NCBI GenBank assembly: GCA_033439795.1
Contig: JAUTDP010000011.1
Location: forward strand, 1,736,001-1,800,000
DNA from: Sordaria brevicollis
Taxonomy: Eukaryota > Ascomycota > Sordariomycetes > Sordariales > Sordariaceae
Direction: 5' to 3'
Length of the DNA: 64,000 nucleotides
A model generated the notes under the pieces. It did not search any database and had not been told where the DNA came from. It saw only the letters and a list, made by a program, of their open reading frames with translations. Below are positions 37,563 through 51,609 of the stretch, one piece after another. The translations under genes were made by a program, and so were the position numbers. The stretch's first letter is position 1. Each line of letters opens with the position of its first letter.

Positions 37563-40500
37563 ATAAGTAAGATTCTTATTCCCTAGCTAAATCTATAGCG
37601 CTAATATAGTATAGGGTCTATCTCCGATTCCCTGTAGGATAAAACCGTAGGCGTTAAACGCCCCGGATAAAAACCCCGGCTATATTTTTCGGCGCGGACT
37701 TATTTGCGCCGCTTCTTCGGCGTTCTACGATCGCGGTATACACCCACCGCTAATGCGATTAATATCCGTCTCATCCCTTCCATTTACTATTATATTAGAA
37801 TATTAAACCGTTTTACTTTCCTAATCCGCTATCCCGTCCTTTATTTACTACCGCCTTTCGCCTTCTATTCCTCCGCCCGTTTACCCTTCTAACCGCCTTT
37901 AAACCTCTTAATTATTAAATTTTCTTTTATTCTTTTTATCCTCTTCTTCCCCCTATTATAACTACATTTCTATTATAATTTATATTAACGTAAAGACCTC
38001 TTTCCTTTAAATATAAAAACCCTTTATCCCCCCGAATTTTTTTAGGTTTTTCCTTCTTTTAATAATAATAATCGATTCGAAATAACTATTCCCCGTTAAA
38101 AACGTATTATATTAAAGCGCTCCGTAAAATAATAGAAACTTCTAACGAAAATAAAGGCGAAAATTCGTTTCCCTTTCGCCTTCCTTCGCTAACCCTTATA
38201 TTTAATATAATTAATATTAATATTAAAATTAATTTTAAATATATTATTAAACGCTTTATTAATAATAAATTCTTTTATATATTAAAAAAAGGGTAAATCC
38301 TCCTTCCGTTACGTTTTATCCTTGCGTTAACCTTTCCGAAATTATATTTATATTCCTTTATATTTCGCTTATACCTTTTAATTAATTAAAGCCTTTTTTT
38401 CCTTCCTAACCGTCCTAAATTATAATACTTATATAAAGGTTATCGTTAAATTAACCTATTATATCCCTAATTATCCGAATAAATTACTATTTTTTATATT
38501 ATTAACGTCTCTTATTTTAATTCGTCTTTAAATAAATTTAATTAAATTATTTAATATATTTTAATAATTTTACGTTATATAATTAATACCTTTCGCAATT
38601 TTTATAATTTCTATAATATTTTTTAAAAGAAGGTCGTTAATAAAAACCTAATTAATAGCGAATTTCGCGATTATTTTATCCGCCTCCGTATTATCGCTAA
38701 AGAATTTACCAACGCGATTCGCTTTCGCTTTATTAACGACGGTTTTATTAATACCCTAAAATAATTTATTCGCTATAGAAAATAGTTAATTAACAATTAC
38801 CTCTAAAAAGGTTATTATAAACTCCTCCTTTCTAATAAAGATAATTTAATCGGTAATTATATTCCTTTAGGTAATATCCCCTATAATAATAGTAATAATT
38901 TACTTTATAGTAGTAATAGTAATTTACTTCGTAACGGTAATAGTAGAATTCCCCTAAATAATAATAATATTCGTATACTTTCTTATAATAACTCCCCGAT
39001 AGAAATTAATTCGCCGGTTATTCGTCCTACTGGTCTTATTCCTATTAATAGTAATTAATTCGCTTAACGTTAATTCGTAATTAATATTATACGTTAATAT
39101 ATTCGTTAATTCGATAAGTAAAATTATTTATTCGCCGATAATAATAAAATATTAAAGATTTTAATTAATTATAAAAAGAAATAATAATTAAATAAATCGT
39201 TGCTTTCGCGGCCCAATAGACTCTTAATTAAATAGAAATCCTCCCCCGTCTTCGTTCTAACGTATTAATAAATAAAAGTAAAAAAAAAAGGAAGAAAAGA
39301 AAATTAAAAATAATAAGTAAATTCGTTTCGCCGCTCTTTTTTTAATTTAATTATTAAATAATATTTATTTAATCGTTTTAATTAAAATACTTATAATAAA
39401 ATTCTTTCGGCTTTAATACTATTATTTAAATAAATTTAAAATTATTCTTACGTTTGTAGCTAATTAATTATTATAAACTATATATTTATTATCCGGAAAT
39501 ATTCGAACGTAATATAATAAAACGTTTCCCGTTCTAATCCGTATAAATAAATAAGGGTATCGATATCGGGGATTCTCCTTTAAAAAAAGAAAGCCCTAAA
39601 ATTAATTACCTCCGTTCTTATTTAGACGAAAAGGGAATTTTTCGCTTTTATTAATAAATAATAATCTTTATTATCTTCCGAAAATTAGGTTCTTTTCCGC
39701 TTCTTCTTTTTCTAACCAACTATATACTATTTTATTGTAATATCGTTAAACTTCGGATCGAAATTAATAATTATAAATTTATACCGCTGATTTAATTTAA
39801 TTATTATTATTATTAATTAATAATTATAGTACAATATTTACTTTCTCTTCGTAACGTTCTCTAATTATACTTTTCGATTAAAGGTTAAAAGTTTCGGCGG
39901 CTATAATAATTAAACGAATATACCCATTATTAAGAATAGTCCTATTATAATCGTTATAAAATTCTCCGTCGGTACCTATTCCTCCGCCTATTTAACTTTA
40001 GTAATATTATTTTCCGGTCTATTAATAAATAATCGACTTTTTATTTATTTTATTTAAATATAATTAATTACTTAAATTATTATTCTTCGGACGAATTTAA
40101 TTTAATTTATACAGGCGAATTTTTCTTCGAAAGCTTTTATTTATTTATTAAAATAGAAGTCGAATAATAGGTAAAAAGTTTCCATTTTAAAATTCTATAC
40201 CGGCGTAATTTTATACGCCCTAATAACGATTTTTAAATATTTAATTTAATATTTAGTTAATCCGATTATTATCCTTCGGGGTTTTTTATATACTTCTATG
40301 AATTAATAGAAGGCTAAAACTCTATATATAATTACGCTTCGAATATATTTAATATAAATTTCCTTCGCGTAAGCGAAAAAGTAATTTTAAATCTTTATAA
40401 TTAACCGGGTTAATATATTCGTTTAAATTTTTATTTTCTTCTTAATAACCTCCGCGTAAATTTAATAATTAAATTTATAATTTAATTAAATATTTAAGAA

Positions 40501-43500
40501 TTTTATCGATTCCGTTAATCGAAATATAATATCCTCGAATTAAAAAATCTCCGTTCTTAATACTTTCGTCCGTATAAAATATATTAATTCCGTTTTATTC
40601 GCTTCGAATTCTATATTTTTCTCCTTTACCTATTCGGAATAAATTTCTTATATTATTTAAAGTATTTTATAATTCTCTTCGGTAATTTTCATTATAGCGA
40701 TAATATTAATATTATTAGCGAAGCCGATTATAATTATATTTTTAACTATAATTAATTTATAATATAATAAAGTAATAAAAAGGATAAAAAGAATTAAAGA
40801 AAGGAGGGAGCCCTAAAGTATTTTAATTTTTATAATATAGGGAGCGGATATTTCGTCGTCGAAAAAGAGGGAATTTCTTCGTCCGTTAATAAAATTCGCT
40901 ACCTATTCGAAAATTTATTATAAAAATCGTATTTCCTATAGGGTATATAATAATTACCTATAATTAATTCTATTAAATACGCTTTTAAAATTAAAGAATA
41001 TTAGTAATATAACGGCTCCGAATTTCTAAACCGTATATATAATATTTATAACGATATAAATAATAAATTCGGTCGAACGGCCTACTCGATTACTTATTTA
41101 GCCCTTTAATAAGAGGTTAAATTCTTCTACAACTTAAATAAATCTTTTAATAATAAACGCTTTAAAGATTTTCCTAACGTTATTTAATAATAAAATTAAC
41201 TTTTATATACCGGCTAACTTTTATTATACGGCGGTTTTTCTTAACTTTTTAAAAACGATTACTTTCGTATTCTTAAATTACTATAAGAAATATTTAAAAC
41301 GAAAATTCGTAGCCGTAAAAATAATTATAATTTTTCGGAATAATTTTCTATAAATTTTTAAAAATTTATTCGAATATTAATTAACGCCCGGTATTTTATT
41401 CGGAATTATCCGAAATAAAACCTCCTAAATATCCTCTTCGGTAATTAATTCATTAATAAATAATAAATCGCCGGTATTTAAAAGAAGGGTTTAATTGGGT
41501 AAATAATCCGTAAGGACGTTTATTTTCGGGAAGAAACGCTTAGCGAAAATATTCGCCTTACTATTATAATCTTCGATTTCTTTTATTCCTTCGTATTATT
41601 TAAAAATTAGGAATTTAAGCGGGTTTATTAATAAATAATTTTAAGTACGGGCTTATTTTTCGAAGGTCTAAAATTTATTTAAATTTTTCGACGCTTTTTT
41701 AACGCTTTTTCGCTATATCGTTTATTAAATTTTCGTATTAATCCTTCTTTTCTTTATTAATATTTTTACGAATTTTATCCAATTCGAAAATATCCTTTCC
41801 TTATATTACTTTTACTATTTCCGCTTTATATTTTTCATTACTATTTTATATTTTAACGTTTATTATTTTACTCTTTTCTTTCGACTTTTCTTCTAATATA
41901 AGATAAATTCCTCTACTATATTTATAAATTCTCTATCGAATTTATCGAATACAAATTCTAATTCCTCCTTCGTATTAATTTTTACCGGGATTAAAATCTA
42001 TTATAACGCCGCTTTTTATACCTTTTCCGTATTTATTAAATTCCAATTATAACCTTCTTCTACTTTTACTTTCCTAACTTTTCTTTTAATATAAATTTAA
42101 ATTTTTTAAAAATAATAATCCGAACCGGTTTATTTATATTATTACGCCCCCTAATATTCAATTTCGATTCTTAATATTATTTATATATAATCGATTATTT
42201 TATTTCTCTTTTCCCGTATTATATTACCTATATAGGTCGGCTCCCCTTTAGGAATAACGAACTATATACGCTATTATTATACTTATATAAAGAATTTTTT
42301 AATTCTTAGGCTAATTTTATTTTCTAAATCCCAATTAGGATAATAGAAGTTAAAATTTCCAACGGTTACGATTTAATATCTTACCGGGGGTTTTTTTTCG
42401 AAGAGTTCGAAGAAGGGAAACCTTTATTCGTATTTTAATATTTTATATATTTTAATAGGGGAATAAATCGAATAAACGGTTAATAATTCCTTTAAATTTT
42501 TAAACGTTATAAAAGCCTAATCCCTTCCGATACGGAAATTTAAATTTTTAAAATTCTATTTCTTATTTACGTAAATAACCGCCCTTCTTTTTTCCAAATA
42601 ATCCACCCTAATATATTTACCGCCCTATAAACGATAAATATCTTTATTTAAATTTTTATCCAGCTTTTAAATCGCTATAATATTATAAATCTCCTCCTAT
42701 TCGAATAATAATTTCCCTCTTTTATATAATTTCCCTATATTCTAATAGAATATTTTTAATTAAATTATTAATTATTCTATAAAAAAATATTTTCTAACCT
42801 TACGGGCAAAATAAGAATAAGAATTTTTTTTTTTTAAATAACCGGTTTAATAACAGTAATTAAACCGGCGCCGCTCTAAGTACCTAAATTCTAAAAATTC
42901 GTAAACGCATTTATCGGGCCCTTAATTATTAATTTCAATTTAATAAAAGGCTTATTAATCCGTTTACGGGTATAACCTTTATTTCTACTTTTAAATTCCT
43001 TCTTACGAATAATAATAATACGGGCGGTAGGAGGGGCGTTAAGGAAATCGATATCCCTATCGTTTTTTATTACCGCCGGCTCTAATATAATAATTTTTTT
43101 AAAATCCTTCTAATATATAAATAAACGTAACTTTTTAACGTACTTTATAATAGCCTTCGTAATAATTTTTTTAAAAATAAAATATATTTTCTTTTTAAAG
43201 GCGTAATACCTATACTTTCTATACGGAATATAAAAAATTAGTAATTTATCTTCATTAAATAAGTAATTCGCTTTTTTAAAATAATCCCTATTATATTTAT
43301 CCTTATTATAATATTTATAAACGTTAATATTATAATAAAATTTCTTTAAATATTTTACGCCCTAATAAATAAAATATTATTAAATATTAGCCGAGGAAGT
43401 AAACGGTTCGTAAATATACGCGTTATTTTCTTAAAGGAGGAACTTTTTACGGAGAATTTCGGCTGCCTTTATAATCGCAACCTTTATTATAAAAAATCCT

Positions 43501-43865
43501 TTATTTTCGTTAATTCTCTTTTTTTACGGGCGTATTTTAATAATAGAAACGGTCGGGTTCGTTTACTATATTTTATAAATAATATCTTCTATCTTTATAT
43601 ATTCGGCGATATTCGCTTAAAGGAACCCTTTAATAATTAACGTAATAATATTTAAAAATACGAACGCTTTTTCGCCAAAGACCTTCTTAACCCAAATTTA
43701 ATATTACTAATATTATTCGCGTATAACGTTATTAAATATAATTTTATAATCTCTGGTCGTAGGCAATTTTATAGTAGTTCGTATAATATTAAGGGTACCG
43801 GTCCTTAAATTACGAAGTATCTTCTCGATTTAAATTTTAATTTCTTTATTCGTTTACTTCGAATA
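37563..43865 (-). mobile_element. L6 segment 1: full-length LINE
   Basis: 6,303 bases from the 3' terminus to the H2 insertion point. With 55,122-55,795 it makes a 6,977-bp complete copy. The RT catalytic box lies near 40,708-40,725 on the minus strand. The plus-strand frame at 37,704-37,892 is in the 3' segment and has no support as a gene. Confidence 0.88.
40050..41620 (-). pseudogene. LINE ORF2 reverse transcriptase relic in L6
   Basis: Counterpart of the L5 RT region. The plus strand AATATTATTAGCGAAGCCGA at about 40,706-40,725 encodes on the minus strand the box G-F-A-N-N-I, the mutated F-A-D-D. Many stops are present. Confidence 0.7.
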
Positions 43866-43930
43866 AAATAGTAATCCCTTGGGCGGAGCCTTATATGCCC
43901 AATGGAGTCAATGAAACGCCCATCTCGTAC
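43866..43930 (-). repeat. H2 left end: hairpin and subterminal inverted repeat
   Basis: Hairpin arms at 43,877-43,884 and 43,897-43,905 with a loop of about 12 bases, then the inverted repeat arm at 43,911-43,924. On the element strand the hairpin sits some 11 bases from the 3' terminus (GATTACTATTT). Confidence 0.6.
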
Positions 43931-44780
43931 TCCTACTTGCACGTAATAAAGAAGTTGTATTAAAGTTTTAACACGTAATAGCTATATAAACCCGAAAACC
44001 ATATTGCTAGGAATAACCGCATTATCGGAATTAACGTCTAAAATTATTATTAACTAGAATTATTAAATAAGACGACGAAATAGCTAACCTTTATTTATAA
44101 TAGAACTAATGACCGTTATCGGTATAAGGTTAAATAATCTTCGTCCTAACCTAGGACCCGGTACTAAGGCGTTAGCGCTTAGGGGCGATAAAATCGCATT
44201 ATTCTTCTTATTATTGTATAATATTATCGATAAGGCGGTCCAATTCGTTACTTTTATCTTAAGATACTTTAACGGGGTTATCGATATTAAAACCATTTCC
44301 TCTATTATATAATTACTCCATTAAACGGTTTCCGGTACCTATAATTAACGACGGCGAGGTTAGTAATATTATTAATAATATTAAGGGTAATAGTTTAATT
44401 TAATTTAATTAGGATAAGATAGGATAAGGTTAATAGTAAATAAGAAGAAAAGAAACGGATAAAAAGGAAGATAGGGATTAACGTACTTTATAAATACTAT
44501 AGGATAATAATAATTAAGAAAGAATTATATTATTAAAAATAAATTATATTACCGGGATATATTATATAGGGAAGGAGTAATATAAAAATTTTATTATTAT
44601 ATTTAATATTAGAATAATTCTCCTAAACGTTCTTTCTTCAATTAATTAATACCTTCTTAATTTATTAATTTCTTAAATAATTCCCTTATTCCTTTAATAT
44701 TTAATATATTGTATTATCCCTCTCCGCCTTTTAATTAAAGAGGATTACCTTTATATTTAGGAAATTTTCTGCGAATTCCT
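43931..44780. other. H2 left interior, coding state unclear
   Basis: The first 100 bases keep some CA and TG, then RIP is heavy. At 44,084-44,312 both strands are open for about 70 codons (plus: GIRLNNLRPNLGPGTKALAL). I cannot decide which strand was coding, and I recognise neither product. A GATAAGATAGGATAAGGT-type repeat lies near 44,412. Confidence 0.35.
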
Positions 44781-47700
44781 CTAATACTAAAATTACCCCT
44801 AATTATATTACTTAATTTACCCCTACCTCCTCTACTGGGAGTACTACTAGTTCGGCTACCCGGCGGTCTACCCTTTCCCCGTAATTTATTGGGAATATTA
44901 CTAACTCGGCTATTTAGTCTCGGCAGCCTTCTACGTAGTCTACCGCATTCCGGGGGAGGCTAGCTATCGTTATCGAAATTGGAATTATTATCCGGTATAT
45001 TACTAAATCCCGGTCTAAATTATAATAATTTATTAATTACTAGTAGGCTTTTTAGTTAGCGGATATAATAGGGAAATAACGGTTAATTAAGGATTAATTA
45101 TTAATTATATCTTCTACCGGCATTAAAACCTCTATCCTTATATACTTTATTATCCTTTATACGTAAGGTATTAATTTCGAAATTATTATCGAATATTAAT
45201 CCCTATAATATCTTTATACGGGATATAGTTATATAAAATAGCTTAGAAGTAAATTACTTCTTCGAAATATTGTATACGGCCCGATCTAATATTTATTCTT
45301 ACGATTTATATATTATAATAATATATATAATAGTTAAAGGGAATTAAATTCTAGAATAACCCCTTCGACTTCGCTAAAATTTTTATTTAATTTAAAATAT
45401 AGGTACGATATAAGGACTAAATCTACTATCGAGGTTATCCGGGTTATTTTCGAAGTAAAGCGGACTTCGATAATTAAAGAAATCGATTATAATTATAAAA
45501 GGCGGGTTTAAAATAGTAGTATAAATATTATAACGTCGGTTTATATTTTAAGTAGTATTAATAATAATATTAATCGATCTATTAATAAGATTAGCCTTAA
45601 TTTAGAGATTTTCTATAAATATAACTTTACTACCAATAACGAAGAATAAATAATCGTATAAATTATTAATATTAACGTAATCCAAGCTTATATTAGAAGG
45701 AGGGTCGTTTATAAATGCGATTTTAAATATTAGTTAGTTTAGGGTAATAAAATAAATTAAATTATATTCGTCGACTTATTTATTAGTAGGGTAAATATAT
45801 AATACATCTTCGAAATTAAATTATTTTAGAATAAGTAATATTCCCTTATATCGAAAAGTTAATATTCGCTAATAATTTATAGTAGGGACATTATTACGTA
45901 ACTTATTTAACGCTATACGGAAATTTACCTAATTATTACCCTATTAACGGACGATTACCTTAAATTCGATACTCTAATTAAAATTATCGTAGTATGCCCG
46001 ACCGTAGCGTTATATAAAGTTTAACTTCCCCTTCTTATATTTACGATATTATTCTTCGGTCTCGTTAGGTAGAAGACTATTAATATTATTATTAGTAACC
46101 TCGAATTGAATATCGGATTCGTTTCGAAATTTATTGGGTTTTTAATAGAATAGATATTTCTAACTAACGGGAGGGAATTAATAAAAATCGCCGAGAAGAA
46201 GAATATTAATACTACTAAACCTCTTACCTTAATTTTTAAAAAATACTTACTATAATCGTTTATCGATAAAATACAAAATTCGCAACCCTAATATAGACTT
46301 TTTATCGATAATAAAGTATTTATATTTTCGAAACTAACGTTGAATATCGGACAATTTCGAACCGTTAAATTAATCTAATATATTAACGCTATATAAAAAT
46401 TTAAATAATAAATAGATAGTAAATCTATTAATATTATTAGCGGCAACCCTAATAAATATATATCGAATAACGGGAGGATCCGGCTTATATTTATTACTAA
46501 ATTTATAAACCTTATAGATTATAATTACTAATCGATAATATAACTAATTAATTAAAAAAGATTTACTAATACCACCTCTCTTATCGACTTAAATAAGAAG
46601 CTATTCCGGACTCTAATTATTAAAAATAATTCGATAATAATTAATAAATATATTAAAAATCATATACTATTCGGGGTTGAGCTAATTATATTACAGTTTG
46701 ATATAAATAGTATTAGTATTAAGAAGTCCCCTACGAAACTTCTAATACTCCTATTCAAAACCGAAAAAGCTTTAAAATTTAATATAATATTATATTTAAT
46801 TAAAGATATCGATGAATCGATTACCCAAAATATTATTAAGACCGTCTTCTTCCTCTTTATATACGCAACCGGGTCTTTCTTTAGTAGCGTCCTCCTAACT
46901 AAGCTCATTTACTTATTCTAATTAACTAGGGGGCTTAAAATCCTCTTTAAAAATTAGAATTAGTAAAATACTATAATAATTATTAAGGTATTAATAGGAT
47001 AATTAATAAGTATCGAATACTTCTTTATATATATTATAATAGATATTATCGACGGTAAACAAATCGTTAAAACGGTAATAAGGGTAATAAAGTATAAATT
47101 TAATACGGGTCCAATTTTTTCGTTATTAAATATTATCGGTCTTATACATTAGAAAATAATTAATAATCCTATATTTAGCGTAATCCGTAAGGGGTTTAGG
47201 ACAAATTATTTAAATATTAAAAATAATATAGAATTAGAAGTATAAAACTTCGGTATATTTATTTTTACGAGCTTAATATTTTTAATATAACGAATAACCT
47301 TAAACGAATCGGTTATTAATATTAATAATAACTCCGCTAATAACTTTATCATTTTCATTACCAATAACGTTATAAACTCTATTAATAACTACTTCATCTT
47401 CGTCTCTTTCGGCGGTAAAAGCGTCAATAACTTCCGCAACTATATTCTACCTTCTCCTTTCAATATTAAATAAATTAACTTCAAAATTAATAATAATAAT
47501 ACTTCAATAGTTACGATAATAATAATTAATAATAATAACAACTCGGGAACTCTTTTAAAGAGGAAGGTTAAAAAGGATATATATAACCTCTTAAATTAAT
47601 TAATTATATTCACCGACGAATTTATTTATAAATTTTGTTACGAATTGTTTGATAGGTTAACGGATATTATTAAAAAATAGTATAAAGTCGGTAATAATTT

Positions 47701-48330
47701 TATCGAAAATTTTTAATTATATTTCTACTTTTAAAACGTATTTAGCAATGTAATTAAATATAACGTTTATAAAAGAATATGGTTATATATCCGTATTAAT
47801 TATCCATCCTAATATAATATTAATAATAAATTAATTAAATTAAATATTATTACATTTTCTATTAAAGAGCTAAAAATTAAGGTTAATACGAGTAGTAAAT
47901 AGAAGGTCGTTATAGAACCTTCTTAGGAAATAAAATCGATATTTCTTCTACTCAATTTTATTAAGTATAGCGGCACCCTCGAAAACTTAATAGCGAATTC
48001 GAAAATAATATATATTATTATATTTATATCTCTAGAATCGGTTAATTATATCGGAAAGCTCTTAAAAAGTAGGATTAATATCTTTATATAATCGATTTAA
48101 AATATTAAAACGGTTAATATAATACTGTATAACGGATTCGGGGATGCTAACCGGGTAGGCCGGAATAAGAAATAAATCGGGGCCGAAAACCGGGGGTAGA
48201 AGCGGACTAAATACCGGAAAGAGGGCTAAGTCTAGAACTTCCTAATTACTAAACGGGGTAAGGGGATTTTTAAAATTAATAATATTTTAATTTCCTAGGG
48301 GAGGTTAGACTTAATTATTTTAATTTTCGG
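44780..48330 (+). pseudogene. Unidentified large coding relic in H2, plus strand
   Basis: Sampled at 44,852, 45,995, 46,661, 47,561 and 48,131, one and the same frame stays readable for about 3.5 kb. The only stops I saw were TAA and TAG, at positions where Gln (or Trp) would be plausible. Readable parts include ATRRSTLSP (44,855), EVIRVIFEVKRTSIIKE (45,430), VCPTVALYKV (45,992), SPTKLLILLFKTEKALKF (46,725), SSVLLTKLIYLF (46,880) and a basic C-terminal stretch GFGDANRVGRNKK (48,134). No start is defined and I recognise no family. The 82-codon minus-strand frame at 46,660-46,908 is taken as its shadow. A coding origin is an inference: RIP-mutated DNA produces TAA in any frame. Confidence 0.4.
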
Positions 48331-49520
48331 CTTAAATATTTTAATTTTCGGCCTAAGCCTGGGAATTTTAGCTTTAGGCCTAGGAATTTTCGGCTTAAAT
48401 TCTATTATTACCGGTATTCCGAAATTGATAACGAAATTAGGGTAATAAACCTTCTAGGTCTTTATTATTAAAGTAGGCTTCCAGTAATTATTCGACTTAA
48501 TAAAGCGCGGGATTATATATAATAATATAATAACTTTATAATTTAGTAAATAACCTTCGAATTTCTAAATTTATTAAATTAGGAGTATTAATTTTATTAA
48601 CTTAATAAATACTATAGGTATAGCTAATATTACGAATTTAAAATTTAAAACGCTATTAAAAGTTATTAAATTTGAATTTTGGAATAAGGTAATATTTTTT
48701 AAATAATTCAAAACGCTTCCAAAAGTAATAAGTCGTAATATAGGGGTTATTAAAAATATTATCCCTTAATATACGCTCCCGTTGACTGTTTATAAATTTT
48801 AACTATCGGTTATAATATAATATTAATTTAACTAAGTTACGCCAATAATTATCGGCGGTACTAAACGTTATAAATATTACTAATATACTTAAAAAATTAA
48901 TATATATTAATAAATCTCTAGATTTTTACATCCAATATAACCGGGTATTAGGGAATATTCTAATATATCCTATAATCGAATTAAGTAGCTTAACGGATTC
49001 CTCACTTTTTTTACGGAAATATTCTTAAAAAAGGTTTATATTAGTAAATATAATAAGATTAAATCCAAGGAAATTAGTATAATAAATACTCTTTAAATAC
49101 ATTATATTACGTATTTATAAATTAAATATAATATAACGAAAACGTTTATATCGAATAAAATGATTATTATACTACTTTATATAATACTAAATTTATTCGA
49201 AGAATATAATTTTACGTAGGCGAGGGCTAAGAAACTCCCTTCTACCGTAAGGAAATAATATTAGGAATACTAACGAAAGGATTGGTTAATTACGTCGAAA
49301 TTCGTTAATAGGTTAATTACGAAGGGGGTTTTATTAGATATAGAAGGGGGGGCGCGGCGGAGGACCACCTTTAGTAGCCGGAGTAGGAGCCGGAGCCGAT
49401 AGCGGTAGCGGTCCAAAAACGGGGCCTTCGGGAGCTTAATTGGCCGGTATATTACTAATTTAAACGGGGGCAAAATTGGGATTTAATATTAGGTCGTTTC
49501 GAAATTAGGTTCGTAATTAC
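48331..49520. other. H2 middle: unassigned, with a GC-rich patch
   Basis: RIP-mutated sequence with a GC-rich patch at 49,345-49,440 (GGCGCGGCGGAGGACC, then GGAGTAGGAGCCGGAGCC units). On the plus strand the patch gives a Gly/Ala/Pro-rich reading, and on the minus strand an Arg/Leu/Pro-rich one (67 codons, 49,270-49,473). Neither is convincing as a protein. The patch may be the low-complexity end of a gene. Confidence 0.35.
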
Positions 49521-49559
49521 TTTATATCGTCGAAAATACTACTTATAAAGTTAAATATA

Positions 49560-51430
49560 ATATAAATATTAAATTAATTAATTTCAGCTATAATTTTATT
49601 AAATTGTTATTAATCTTCAAGGTCTAATTCTTTAATATTAATATCGTTAATATCGATAATGGCAATTTAATTAAGAATATTACCGTCTTCTAATAGGGCG
49701 GTAAATTTAATTAAATCAATTTCGATATAAATATAACCGGGATAATTATTTTTTAAGAATATAAGCCATTATTCGATTTTTCGACGATTTATTCTAAAAT
49801 CCTAATGGATATAATTAATAATATAAAGTTAATTACGAACGTTACGAACCTTTATTAAAATAACGTCAATTTCTTAAAGGATCCGAAAGAATTGATAATA
49901 AACGTAATTAATATTTCGAAAAAAGCTAATATAATAACCGCAATACTTTCGTTATTTACTACTAAAAGTATAAACATTTAGTCGAATTAGTAAACTTCAA
50001 TAATAAAGACGTAAAAAAAAAATTTACTAATATAAATATAAACGTAAAATATAAGTATTTCCTCTATAGGCTCAAAGGCTAGTAGGTTATATACCGGATT
50101 ATAAATAAGAAAAGTATTAAAGTCCATTTTATTCTCGAGGTTATATAGGAACGGTTCGTTAAGTTCTATAGCGGCGTTAATACGAAAATAACGTTTATAA
50201 ATACCTTATATATTAGTATTAATATTGAATTATTTTTCCTAATAACGGTCGTATTTAATTATAATAACCAAGTTTATAATTCGATAAAAATTAAAATTGA
50301 ATTGATAATCTAAATTAAGAATAGCCTTAATATTTATATCCCCGTTAAAGATTAGATTACGGTCGAATTAAACTCTTAGGAGATTAGGAAAACGTAGACC
50401 GGGGGATCTATTACGTAATAATCGTACTTAGCGGGGCTTTAGGCTAAAAGGTCGATCTCTACGTAGTATTTGAGAAGGGTTAAGTAAGTTATTGGAATTA
50501 AAGGTACTTATATTATAAATAAAATTATTAATATCGAATATCGAATTAAAATTATTAAGAGTATTCCTTATTCGGGGAAGTCGAATTAAATTATTAAAGA
50601 AATTATTATTATTATATTAATTTTCATTTTATTAAATAATATTATAAGGATTAACCTCTTCCTAATAGGACTAATAATAATTACATTCGATATTATTACG
50701 GTCGAAGAATTATCTACGGAGGAATTAATATTTATAGCAAATATAAATTTTAAATTCGTTTCGAATATTATAATAGGGGTTATCGTAAATATAAATAATA
50801 TAGAAATTAGTAATAGGGTTTCGATTAATTGGCCGTCTAGGTTAATAATAATTTAGGTAAATAAAATAAAAATTATTATTATCCCTAATATCGTTGGTAA
50901 TAGCTATATAATTAAAACTTTAAATAAATAAATTAATAATTAAAGGGTTGATATTAGCGTTTCGATTATTATTATAACGAAAATAAATATTATTTTCCCT
51001 ATATAATTCGGGATTAGTAAAATCTGTACGTGGCTATTATTATTTATATACGCGGTAAACTTTGGTCGGATTTTTACAATTATAGCAAATATCGAATTCC
51101 TCATAATTATAATTATTAATAAATTCTAAACGTAATTATTCTTGATAATAATTATAATATTTCTTAATTTAATACTAAATATTAATATATAGGAAGGATA
51201 TACAAATAATATATATAGTACGGCTATCGGGTATATTTAGCAATATATCGTTAGGGTGCCGAAGAAGGTTATATATATCGTATCGAAACGGCTAAATTTA
51301 AAGTTGAGAAAGATTTATAACCGTTTTTTAAAGATTAGGATATTCTCGAATAATAAAAGTAGCTATAGAGGGTATTAATAATACTAATTCATTTCTCCTT
51401 TTTTATTAATAATAATTATATTAGATTTCT
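49560..51430 (+). pseudogene. Second unidentified coding relic in H2, plus strand
   Basis: A single plus-strand frame (sampled at 49,864 and 51,025) is readable with TAA and TAG as the only stops seen. Passages include RQFLKGSERIDNKRN (49,864), NTFVIYYQKYKHLVELVNF (49,955), PVKDQITVELNS (50,340), YLRRVKQVIGIKGTYII (50,470), VEELSTEELIF (50,700) and VRVPKKVIYIVSKRLNLKLR (51,245). It is a different frame from the first relic and separated from it by 1.2 kb. I recognise no family; a gag-like or replication protein would be a guess. Confidence 0.35.
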
Positions 51431-51609
51431 AATTATTGAGCGCGTGCCTTAGCAATCTCTTTATTATCCTACGAAAATAATTATTAAAATAAAAAATAAC
51501 GATAACGATAATAATATTAATAATAAGATTTGCCTAGGAATATTTACCTCTTTTTAAAAACTTTAAAATATTAAGAATAAATTAAATAACTTTTTCCTTA
51601 ATAAATTAA

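Noticed and set aside
44084..44312. Overlapping open frames on both strands
   Set aside because: Neither shows a recognisable motif or continues convincingly outside. Mentioned only as part of the unclear H2 interior.
46660..46908. 82-codon minus-strand frame in H2
   Set aside because: The plus-strand frame here is in register with the longer 44.8-48.3-kb relic, so the minus frame is treated as its shadow.
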